This document shows, piece by piece, positions 7,330 to 14,467 of a DNA stretch of 64,000 nt. The DNA comes from Halorubrum amylolyticum (GTDB lineage Archaea; Halobacteriota; Halobacteria; Halobacteriales; Haloferacaceae), in the NCBI RefSeq assembly GCF_004114995.1, contig NZ_SDJP01000008.1, forward strand, positions 31,442 through 95,441. Reading direction: 5' to 3'. How positions within the stretch are numbered: the stretch's first letter is position 1; every line of letters starts with the position of its first letter. The notes beneath the pieces are model-generated. The model saw only the letters and a list, made by a program, of their open reading frames with translations, was not told where the DNA came from and did not search any database. Both the position numbers and the translations under genes were made by a program.

Positions 7330-9213
7330 TTACGACCGCTTCCCGATCTCCTCGCGCAGCACGTCGGAGACGACCTCGCCGTCGGCCTTTCCGCGAAGCG
7401 CGCCCATGGCCTCGCCCATCAGCCCGGAGAAGGCGCCCATCCCCTCTTCGTCGATCTGGTCGGCGTTGCGCTCGACGACCTCGACCACCGCCTCCCGGAC
7501 CTCGTCCTCGCTCACGCCCGAAAGCCCGGCCTCTTCGACGGCCTCGGCCGCCGACAACTCGGGATTCTCGGCGAGCGTCGTCAGCACCTCCGGGACCCCC
7601 TCCTTCGCGAGGTCGCCGTCCTCGACGAGGTCGAACAGGTCGAGGAACTTCTCGTCGGTGAGGTTCTCGACGGGCGCCCCTTCCCGGCGAATCTCCGTCG
7701 TCGTCGACTCCAGCGTCGAGGCGGCGAAGGTGGGGTCGACATCCCGGTCGACCGCGGTTTCGAACAGGGGGAACCGCTGGCCGAACGCGACCTGCTCGGC
7801 GAGGCCGGCGTCGAGCCCAAACGCCTCGGCGTACCGCTCGGCCTTCTCGTCGAGCAGCTCCGGCCGCTCCACGTCGGAGGGGTCCGGCTCGACCGGCGGC
7901 ACGTCCGTCTCGGGATACATCCGCGCCGCGCCCGGCAGGGGCCGGAGGTAGCGGGTGGTCCCGTCGTCGTTCGCGCCGCGGGTCTCCTCGGGGACGCCCT
8001 CGACGGCGGTCTCGGCGCGCTCGGCGGCCGCCTCGATCGCGAGGTCGGCGGTCTCGGGGTCGGCCGCGACGATGGCGACCGCGTCCTCGTCGCCGGCGCC
8101 GACCGCGTCGCGGAGGGCGTCGACCTCCGCCTCGGTCACGCCGTACGCCGGCAGCTCGTCGGTGTGGAAGATGCCGCCCGCCCCGTGGCGCTTCGCGTGG
8201 TCCGAGAGCTCCGTGCCGAGCCGCCGATCCGGCTGGATCTCGCGGCCGACGAGCCCGTCGAAGCCGAACAGCGGGACCGCGGTGACCTTCCCACCGGCGT
8301 CGAGCGCGCCGCGGATCACGCCCGACTCGGTGTCAGCGAAAGTGTCGGTCACGTCGCGCACGTCGCCGACGCTCGCGTCGCGGTCGCGGAGCTCGTCGCG
8401 GATGCCGAGCAGTTCGGCCTGCCGCCCGACCTCGCCGCGGACGATGTCCTCGATCCCCTGCAGGTCCTGCACGCCCTTCACCTCGACGCGGGCGCCGTCG
8501 GCGACGGAGACGTTCACGTCCTGCCGGATGGTGCCGAGCCCGCGCTTGACCGCGCCGGTCGACCGCAGCAGCATCCCGATGCGCGCGGCGGCCTCGCGGG
8601 CACCCTCGGGGCTCCGGATGTCCGGCCCCGTCCCGATCTCGACGAGGGGGACGCCGAGTCGGTCGAGCGAGTAGACGACGCCCCCGTCGGTCTCCTCGAC
8701 GCGCTTCGCCGACTCCTCTTCGAGCATGAGATCCGCGATCGACACGCGCCCCTCGCTCGTCTCGATCTCGCCCTCTTGGCCCAGCAGGATCGAGCGCTGG
8801 AACCCGGAGGTGTTCGAGCCGTCGATGACGAGCTTCCGCATGACGTGGGCCTGATCGACGACGGAGATGTCGAGCAGGTTGGCGATCTGCAGGGCCACGG
8901 AGAGGGCCTCGTCGTCGACGCGGCGGGGCGGCTCGTCGTCCTCCTCGACGAGGCAGGTGGTGTCGTACGCGAGGTAGGTGAACTCGCGGTCGACGCGGCT
9001 CTCCTCCATCGCGGCGTCGTCGAGCTCGCCGAGCTCGCTCTTCGTCGGGTGGAGCCGGCGGGTGATCTCGCGGTCGGCCTCGTCCGGGTCGCGCTCGACG
9101 GTCGGGGAGTCACAGAACAGCTTCGTCGCCGTATCGAGCTGCTGGTGGATCTCCAGGCCGGCGACGAGCCCCAGCTCCTCGTAGTCGTACTCGGGGGTCG
9201 CGTCCGTACTCAT
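7330..9213 (-). CDS. gatE: Glu-tRNA(Gln) amidotransferase subunit E
   Basis: 627 residues, full length for GatE. It begins LGLVAGLEIHQQLDT, the GatB/GatE kinase signature, and carries the GatE-specific GAD insertion (about 280-400). A helical C-terminal YqeY-like tail binds tRNA (about 480-627; GAFSGLMGEAMGALRGKADG). With GatD it converts Glu-tRNA(Gln) to Gln-tRNA(Gln); archaea lack GlnRS in most lineages. gatD is not in the window. A TATA-like ttttagt on the minus strand (9237-9247) is about 28 nt upstream. The gene is bracketed by repeat copies A and B in the same orientation. Confidence 0.96.
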   Translation of the reverse strand: MSTDATPEYDYEELGLVAGLEIHQQLDTATKLFCDSPTVERDPDEADREITRRLHPTKSELGELDDAAMEESRVDREFTYLAYDTTCLVEEDDEPPRRVDDEALSVALQIANLLDISVVDQAHVMRKLVIDGSNTSGFQRSILLGQEGEIETSEGRVSIADLMLEEESAKRVEETDGGVVYSLDRLGVPLVEIGTGPDIRSPEGAREAAARIGMLLRSTGAVKRGLGTIRQDVNVSVADGARVEVKGVQDLQGIEDIVRGEVGRQAELLGIRDELRDRDASVGDVRDVTDTFADTESGVIRGALDAGGKVTAVPLFGFDGLVGREIQPDRRLGTELSDHAKRHGAGGIFHTDELPAYGVTEAEVDALRDAVGAGDEDAVAIVAADPETADLAIEAAAERAETAVEGVPEETRGANDDGTTRYLRPLPGAARMYPETDVPPVEPDPSDVERPELLDEKAERYAEAFGLDAGLAEQVAFGQRFPLFETAVDRDVDPTFAASTLESTTTEIRREGAPVENLTDEKFLDLFDLVEDGDLAKEGVPEVLTTLAENPELSAAEAVEEAGLSGVSEDEVREAVVEVVERNADQIDEEGMGAFSGLMGEAMGALRGKADGEVVSDVLREEIGKRS

Positions 9214-9314
9214 TACGCCTCACTCCGACGGCGCGCGACTAAAAGGGTGGCAGTTCGCGCGAGCGCTGATCGACCGTGGGAATGAGGGTTAGAGACCGGC
9301 GATCGCGACACGAT

Positions 9315-9583
9315 GTTTAAGCGAACGAGGCGGTGGCGCGTGCCGACGAGCAGCCGTCAGGCTGCGAGTCGCACGCGCGAGGGAGTCGCTGGCGGCGGAG
9401 CCGCCGGCGACGAGGCTGGGGAGGCGTGAGATGCTGTGCGGTTGCGGTCGGGTGGGACTCAAAGGGGCAGCCGTGAGGGCGGCGCAGGCGACGTAAGCAC
9501 CACAACGAAGGAGCGGAAGCGACTGAGCGAGGAGCGCAGCGAGCGTGCGCCGCCCTCACGGCTGGGGCTTTGGAGGTGTTCAC
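9315..9583 (+). ncRNA. Structured multicopy element, copy B
   Basis: A 269-nt element upstream of gatE, on the opposite strand. It starts with gTTTAAG at 9315; GCGCGTGC of arm 1 begins at 9336, at the same spacing as in copies C and D. The inner arm-1 hairpin is GCAGCC/GGCTGC where A, C and D have GCGCCC/GGGCGC, a fully compensated change. Arm 2 is GTCGCTGGCGGC paired with GCCGCCGGCGAC. Arm 3 is CAGCCGTGAGGGCGGCGCA (9468-9486) with its perfect complement at 9546-9564. The core GGTGGGACTCAAAGGGGCAG and closing GGGGCTTTGG are conserved. Confidence 0.6.
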
Positions 9584-9603
9584 GACCACGGCAGTGTAAC
9601 CGA

Positions 9604-9652
9604 CCCCACCCTACTTCGCTCACCGCGACGAGTTCGCTCGTGGAGGGTGGGG
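9604..9652 (+). other. Strong hairpin with UUCG tetraloop downstream of copy B
   Basis: CCCCACCCT (9604-9612) pairs with AGGGTGGGG (9644-9652). Inside is an ACGAG-TTCG-CTCGT hairpin. It is followed by GCTTTG, echoing the closing GGGGCTTTG of the multicopy element, but the element's core motif is missing. It could be an unrelated small RNA, a terminator-like structure or a decayed copy. The rest of the gap to the tRNA (9653-9795) has only a GC hairpin near 9770-9798 beside the tRNA 3' end. Confidence 0.35.
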
Positions 9653-9795
9653 CTTTGATGTGGGACTCGCCGTCAGTTGTCGCCGGGAAGGAAGCTGATC
9701 GTAGTCGTCACTCAGCGCGTAACGTTCGAAAGGAATTATGCGTGGGTGCTGTCGTAGAGACAACACCGTGCATCGTGGGGGTGTACCCCGTGCGA

Positions 9796-9880
9796 TGCGT
9801 GGGACCGGATTTGAACCGGCGGACCTCTACAGGACAGCGCCCTCAACGCTGCGCCGTTGGCCTGGCTTGGCTACCCACGC
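9796..9880 (-). tRNA. tRNA-Leu (anticodon GAG)
   Basis: 85 nt. The acceptor stem GCGTGGG/CCCACGC with discriminator A, the anticodon arm CAGCG-TTGAGGG-CGCTG (anticodon GAG, reading CUC/CUU), a long class II variable arm and the T-loop GGTTCAAATCC are all visible. No intron and no encoded CCA, as expected in archaea. A TATA-like cttttaattagg on the minus strand (9918-9929) is upstream. Confidence 0.96.
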
Positions 9881-10067
9881 TCGCGGTGTTCTGTCGCGTC
9901 TTCACGTACCCTTCCCCTAATTAAAAGCCCTTCCATTCGCCGGGACCGTGTCGGAGGTTGGCACCGATCGAGAGGACACACAACGAACGACCCGCCGGAA
10001 CCGACCCCGTCGGAAGCGGCCCACCGGAACCGGCACGCGTTTGGGAGTGGCGACCGTCCGATCGCCC

Positions 10068-10628
10068 ATGTCCGAGTGGGCCCGCGAGAACGTCCCGTTG
10101 CTGACCGCCCTCCTGTCCGCCGCCGCGCTCGCGCTCGTGTTCGGCGCCGTCGGCGGCGCGATTCCGAGCGGCGTGCTTCCGCGCGCGAGCGACGCCGTCC
10201 TCGCCGCGCTCCCGCACCTGAACGCCGCAATCTCTCTGGCCGCAATCGCCACCATCCTGCTCGGCTGGCGGGCGATCGCTCGGGGGAACGTCGGCCGCCA
10301 CAGGGCGCTCATGCTCTCGTCATTCGGGCTGTTCGTCGCGTTCCTCGGTAGCTACCTCTACCGGCTGATCCTCGTCGGGACCGTCGAGTTCCCCGGTCCG
10401 GAGACCGTCTACACGTACGTCTACCTCCCGTTCCTCGCGGTCCACATCCTGCTCGCGATCGCCTGCGTCCCGTTCGTCTTCTACGCGCTCCTGCTCGCCG
10501 CCACCCGGCCGTACGAGGAGCTGTATCACACCCGACACGCGCAGGTCGGGTTCGCCGCCGCGGCCCTCTGGCTGGTCTCCTTCACGATGGGGATCGGCGT
10601 CTACCTCATGCTGTATCACGTCTTCTGA
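10068..10628 (+). CDS. DUF420 family membrane protein
   Basis: 186 residues with five predicted transmembrane helices. His residues in PHLNAAISL, GRHRALMLSSF, FLAVHILLAI and TRHAQVGFAAA, plus LYLYRLI-like aromatic segments, match the DUF420 pattern, often found with haem-copper oxidase or electron-transfer genes. A longer 40-codon N-terminal extension is Arg-rich and was rejected in favour of MSEWARENV. It is convergent with the halocyanin gene; a respiratory link is only suggested. Confidence 0.82.
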   Translation: MSEWARENVPLLTALLSAAALALVFGAVGGAIPSGVLPRASDAVLAALPHLNAAISLAAIATILLGWRAIARGNVGRHRALMLSSFGLFVAFLGSYLYRLILVGTVEFPGPETVYTYVYLPFLAVHILLAIACVPFVFYALLLAATRPYEELYHTRHAQVGFAAAALWLVSFTMGIGVYLMLYHVF

Positions 10629-10661
10629 CGCGGACCATCGGCGCCCGGGTGAACGATCGCG

Positions 10662-11378
10662 CTACTCCTCGTTCGCCATCTTGTGGGCCGCGTAGAACAG
10701 CGGCACGAGCAGCGCGCCGGCGAAGCCGAAGCCGAGCGCGAGCGCGCCGATGTCGCTGGCGGTGAGGTCGCGGCCGCCGGACCCGCCGTCGGTCGCGTTT
10801 CCGCCCGACCCCCCGTCTCCGCCGTCTCCGCCGTCTCCGCCGTCCCCCCCGTCTCCGCCGTCTCCGCCGTCCCCCCCGTCTCCGCCGTCTCCGCCGGGCG
10901 TTACGAGGTCGTCGTCGACCGATCCCACCGCGACCGCGCCCTTCATCCCGACCGCCTCGTGGGGGACGCAGACGTAGTTGAACGTGTCGCCCTCCTCGGC
11001 GTCGTCGAAGGTGTGCTCGAAGGTGTTCCCCGCCTCGCCGATGGGATCGCCGCTCTCGAACGTCCCGTCGTTGGCGACGACGTTGTGGTCGCCGCCCTCG
11101 CCGGTCCACTCCCAGACGACCGTCGTTCCGGGGTCGATCAGGATCGCGGCCGGGCCGAACTTGAGGCCGTCGACCGCGCCGACCTCCACCGTGACCTCGT
11201 CCTGCCCGGTGTAATCGTGGGTGCCGTCGTAGTTGTCGACATTGTCCAAGAAACCGTCGTACTGGGCGGCCGCCCCGCCGGAGCCGGCTGCGAGGCCGGT
11301 CGCGACGGCGGCGCCCGCGGCGCCGACCCTGAACAGCCCGCGGCGACTCATCGTCGTCTCGTCGGCGTTGGATCTCAT
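10662..11378 (-). CDS. Halocyanin-type blue copper protein, membrane anchored
   Basis: 238 residues. A Tat signal (SRRGLFRVGAAGAAVATG, residues 11-28) precedes a plastocyanin-like domain of about 100 residues. The copper ligands are His in GGDHNVV, then Cys, His and Met in NYVCVPHEAVGM. A low-complexity run of GGD triplets (about 35 residues) leads to a C-terminal transmembrane helix and a short basic end. The extracellular electron carrier is thus tethered by a flexible linker. The start is supported by a TATA-like taaata about 27 nt upstream of 11378. The GGD run is encoded by a near-perfect triplet repeat around 10805-10895 and may vary in length. Confidence 0.9.
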   Translation of the reverse strand: MRSNADETTMSRRGLFRVGAAGAAVATGLAAGSGGAAAQYDGFLDNVDNYDGTHDYTGQDEVTVEVGAVDGLKFGPAAILIDPGTTVVWEWTGEGGDHNVVANDGTFESGDPIGEAGNTFEHTFDDAEEGDTFNYVCVPHEAVGMKGAVAVGSVDDDLVTPGGDGGDGGDGGDGGDGGDGGDGGDGGDGGSGGNATDGGSGGRDLTASDIGALALGFGFAGALLVPLFYAAHKMANEE

Positions 11379-11471
11379 ACCCCCATCTCCCGTCGTGCGC
11401 GTATTTAAGCTCCCGATACGCGGCGCCGGAAAACGACCGGCTCGGGGGAGTGGAGGCCGCCCGCCGCCCGA

Positions 11472-12971
11472 TCAATCGTCGGCCGGGGTCGCTCCGGGGG
11501 CGGCCCCCTCGACGTCGCGGTCCGTCTCCTCGCCCTCCACGTCGAACGGGTACTCGCCGGTGACACACCCCAGACAGAGGTCCGCGCGGCTCTCGCCGAG
11601 CGCGTCGGCGACGGCGTCGATCGAGAGGTACGACAGCGAGTCGGCGCCCACCTCCTCGCGGATCTCCTCCGTGGACGCGTCGGCGGCGATAAGCTCCTCG
11701 CGGGTCGCCATGTCGATCCCGAAGTAGCAGGGGGCGACGATCGCCGGCGCGCCGATCCGGAGGTGGACCTCCTCGGCGCCCGCCTCGCGCACCAGCTCGA
11801 CGAGCTGGGTCGACGTGGTCCCCCGGACGATCGAGTCGTCGATGATCGTGACCGACTTGCCTTCGACGGTCGACTTGATCGGGTTGAGCTTCAGCCGGAC
11901 CGCGCGCTCCCGCTCGTCCTGGGTCGGCATGATGAACGTCCGGCCGACGTAGCGGTTCTTCATCAGCCCCTCGGCGAACTCGATGCCGCCGTCGCCCTCC
12001 GGTCGGAGCTCCCCGTCCGCGGTCGTCTCGCCGGCCGCGTCGGCGTAGCCGGACGCGAAGGCCCGCCCGGAGTCCGGAACCGGCATCACCACGTCCGACT
12101 CGACGCCGGACTCCTCCCAGAGCTTCCGGCCGAGCTTCCGGCGCACCTCGTAGACGAGGCTCTCGTCGATCACGGAGTCGGGACGGGCGAAGTAGACGTG
12201 TTCGAAAAAGCAGTGGGCGGTCGACTCGCTCTCGACCAGCTGATACGTGTCGTAGCCGCTTCCGTCGGGGTCTAAGACGACCAGTTCGCCCGGGCGCACG
12301 TCTCGGATCAGCTCCCCGTCGAGGGTGTCGATCGCGGCCGATTCGCTTGCGAGCACGTACCCGCCGTCGATCTTCCCGAGACATAACGGGCGGTTCCCGA
12401 GGGGGTCGCGCACGCCCAACACGGTGTCGTCGTGGGTGATCGCCAGCGAGTAGGAGCCGTGGATGCGGTTCATCGTGTGTTTGACCGCCCGCACGAGGTC
12501 CTCTTCGAGGAGGTTGCGCGCGAGGTCGTGGGCGATCACCTCGGTGTCGCCGTCGGAGGTGAACGCGTGGCCCGCCGCCGCGAGCTCCTCGCGCACCTCG
12601 TCGGCGTTGACGAGGTTCCCGTTGTGCGAGAGCCCGAGCGACCCGGACTTGAACGAGACCGAGAACGGCTGCGCGCAGCTCTTATCGAGGCTGCCGGCGG
12701 TCGGGTACCGGACGTGGCCGATACCGGTGCCGCCCGACAGCGACTCCAGATCGCCCTCGTCGAACGCGTCGCCGACGAGCCCGCGCTCGACGTGGCTGTG
12801 CTGTTGGAACCCGTCGTGCGTGACGATCCCCGCGGACTCCTGTCCCCGGTGTTGGAGCGCGTACAGCGCGTAGTACAGCGGTCGCGCGGCCTCGCGGTCA
12901 GCGAGCGAGACGCCGACGACGCCGCACTTCTCTCGCGGCTCGTCAGCGGTGTTGTCCCCACCGGCTTGCAT
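11472..12971 (-). CDS. purF: Amidophosphoribosyltransferase
   Basis: 499 residues. Catalytic Cys16 lies in EKCGVVGVS, so about 15 N-terminal residues must be removed or tolerated, as in propeptide-bearing PurF. The Ntn glutaminase signatures QHRGQESAGI, HNGNL and DGDTE are present. The C-terminal half carries the PRPP-binding loop VTIIDDSIVRGTT. It makes phosphoribosylamine, the first committed step of purine synthesis. A cysteine pair in LCLGCVTGEYPF resembles the Fe-S ligand region of Bacillus-type enzymes. A 23-bp tandem repeat lies upstream. Confidence 0.95.
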   Translation of the reverse strand: MQAGGDNTADEPREKCGVVGVSLADREAARPLYYALYALQHRGQESAGIVTHDGFQQHSHVERGLVGDAFDEGDLESLSGGTGIGHVRYPTAGSLDKSCAQPFSVSFKSGSLGLSHNGNLVNADEVREELAAAGHAFTSDGDTEVIAHDLARNLLEEDLVRAVKHTMNRIHGSYSLAITHDDTVLGVRDPLGNRPLCLGKIDGGYVLASESAAIDTLDGELIRDVRPGELVVLDPDGSGYDTYQLVESESTAHCFFEHVYFARPDSVIDESLVYEVRRKLGRKLWEESGVESDVVMPVPDSGRAFASGYADAAGETTADGELRPEGDGGIEFAEGLMKNRYVGRTFIMPTQDERERAVRLKLNPIKSTVEGKSVTIIDDSIVRGTTSTQLVELVREAGAEEVHLRIGAPAIVAPCYFGIDMATREELIAADASTEEIREEVGADSLSYLSIDAVADALGESRADLCLGCVTGEYPFDVEGEETDRDVEGAAPGATPADD

Positions 12972-13084
12972 ATACTCGTCGGTGGGGCGTGAGTCGGTAA
13001 AAACCCTCGTGTTCGTGGCACAATAGCTCGTTTATACTCTGAATATATGCACAGGAGTGGATCAAGGTTGGCAGATTCCCCGAC

Positions 13085-13165
13085 GCGACGACCGCGTTGT
13101 TCCCCCCACGACGACCGCGTTGTTCCCCCCACGACGACCGCGTTGTTCCCCCCACGACGACCGCC
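13085..13165. repeat. 23-bp tandem repeat, three units plus a partial one
   Basis: The unit contains ACGACGACCGCGTTG followed by TTCCCCCC. Three near-identical head-to-tail copies are followed by a truncated one that runs into the stop codon of the next gene. There are no spacers, so it is not a CRISPR. It fills the gap between purF and the DUF5820 gene and is likely length-variable by slippage. Confidence 0.8.
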
Positions 13166-13548
13166 TACTCCCTGCCGACGTACTCGTCCAATCGCTCGAA
13201 GTACGCCTCGCGGGGCACCTGGTAGGCGGCCCGGTAGTCCACGTCGCCGGCGGCGAACCGCTCCGCCGCGTCGACGGCGGCGGCCGCGCCGGCCTCGCGG
13301 CTCTCACGCGTCTCCGAGACGGCCTCGATCTCGGGCTCCAAGAAGAGGACGACGTGCCACTCGTCGGTCGCGTACTGGCCCGCTCCGGGCCGGGCGTTGC
13401 GCGCGCCGTTCGTCAGGTAGATGGTCGGGAGACACTCCGACGGGAGATCGTCGCCGCCGAAGACGTCCGGGCGGTACACGAGGATCGCTCGGCCGCTCGG
13501 CTCCTCGTTCCACACCCGCCAGCCGTCCGGTAGCGCCTCGAAGCTCAT
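13165..13548 (-). CDS. DUF5820-like haloarchaeal protein
   Basis: 127 residues starting MSFEALPDGWRVWNEEPSG. Conserved-looking stretches are CLPTIYLTNGARNARPG and FAAGDVDYRAAYQVPREAYFERLDEYVG. No signal peptide or membrane segment. I believe it belongs to the haloarchaea-specific DUF5820 family; its function is unknown. The longer in-frame extension upstream has no start context and was rejected. Confidence 0.7.
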   Translation of the reverse strand: MSFEALPDGWRVWNEEPSGRAILVYRPDVFGGDDLPSECLPTIYLTNGARNARPGAGQYATDEWHVVLFLEPEIEAVSETRESREAGAAAAVDAAERFAAGDVDYRAAYQVPREAYFERLDEYVGRE

Positions 13549-13634
13549 GGGCGGAGTCGGGGGCGGAGGCTTGAAAGGGTCGCGCTCCGGGCGGGGGTCG
13601 GTCGGCGGGGTCGACCTCGCAGTTCGGAGTGCGC

Positions 13635-13985
13635 TCACCGGATCTCGTCGATCAGTGCGGCGGCGGCCTCCGCGACGATTTCGTCGCAGGGACGCCCCTG
13701 CCAGAAGTCGAGGTCGTCTCTGCCGATCGACTGAACGCCCCAGGGGATGACCCGGCTTTCCTCCGGCGTCCCGCCCTTGGCCCATCCGTCGGGCGGTACC
13801 TCGATGAGTCCGTCCATCCACGACCGCGTCGTCAGCGTGAGCGCGATGTACTGGTCGCCGTGGAACGGACGCCCCTCGTGGTTCGAGAGGATCAGCCACG
13901 GTCGCGCGCTCGCGTCGGATTTGAACGGGTCAGCACCGTACACGACATCGCCACGCTCGAAAATCGGCGCGTTCGCGTCCGTCAC
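13635..13985 (-). CDS. PemK/MazF-like endoribonuclease toxin
   Basis: 116 residues of PemK/MazF fold: FERGDVVYGADPFKS at the N-terminus, PWLILSN (the RP-x-LI/V-LSN segment), and the C-terminal GRDDLDFWQGRP strand. MazF-type toxins cut mRNA. It overlaps the upstream winged-helix gene by 4 bp (ATGA), so the two are co-translated. The partner is not a MazE, PemI or AbrB protein, which is unusual. Confidence 0.8.
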   Translation of the reverse strand: MTDANAPIFERGDVVYGADPFKSDASARPWLILSNHEGRPFHGDQYIALTLTTRSWMDGLIEVPPDGWAKGGTPEESRVIPWGVQSIGRDDLDFWQGRPCDEIVAEAAAALIDEIR

Positions 13986-14359
13986 TGGCTCTCGTCCGTC
14001 GCTTCGGTCGGGTGCGGCTCGTCAGGCGCGTGCTCGTGCCAAGCGTCTCGGTCTTCCTCGCCGAGCCGATCGTTGAACAGCGCGGTCGCGCGCTCGTACC
14101 CGTCATAGTCGCGGAGCCGCTCTTCGTCGTCGCTCACCGCCCAGTACGTGGCCTTGTGTTCGACGAGCCCACGGTCCTTCAGCCGTGAGAGCGCCGTACT
14201 GACCGTCCCGTCGTCGAGATCGACCCGCGAGGCTATCTCGCGCGCCTCGAACGCGCGATCGCCGTGTGCGGCGAGAAATCCGAGGACCCGCTGCGGGGCC
14301 GAGAGTTCGGCAAGATCGTCTTCGCTCGCGGTTTCGAACGTTTCGCGGTCGATGGACAT
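13982..14359 (-). CDS. Winged-helix DNA-binding protein, partner of the PemK-like toxin
   Basis: 125 residues. A MarR-type winged helix (SAPQRVLGFLAAHGD, then EIASRVDLDDGTVSTALSRL, about 20-70) is followed by an acidic C-terminal tail that could bind the toxin. It is the first gene of the pair with the toxin overlapping its end, the classical antitoxin-first order. A TATA-like ttcataacg (minus strand, near 14382-14391) is upstream. It may be an autoregulating antitoxin; that is inference. Confidence 0.75.
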   Translation of the reverse strand: MSIDRETFETASEDDLAELSAPQRVLGFLAAHGDRAFEAREIASRVDLDDGTVSTALSRLKDRGLVEHKATYWAVSDDEERLRDYDGYERATALFNDRLGEEDRDAWHEHAPDEPHPTEATDESQ

Positions 14360-14467
14360 CGCGCGTAGGTATTGCGTGTGATGCGTTATGAATGTTCGGA
14401 GCGAAAACAGCGTTACGAGTGTAAATACGGAGGCGAGAGTCGGGTCAGGCCTCAGACCGGAAGCGGC

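Noticed and set aside
9436..9924. ORFs running through the multicopy elements and tRNA
   Set aside because: They cross paired RNA arms and the tRNA and differ between copies; no conserved protein.
10805..10895. A non-coding triplet repeat
   Set aside because: It is in frame and encodes the GGD linker of the halocyanin.
13085..13165. CRISPR array
   Set aside because: The units are directly adjacent with no spacers.
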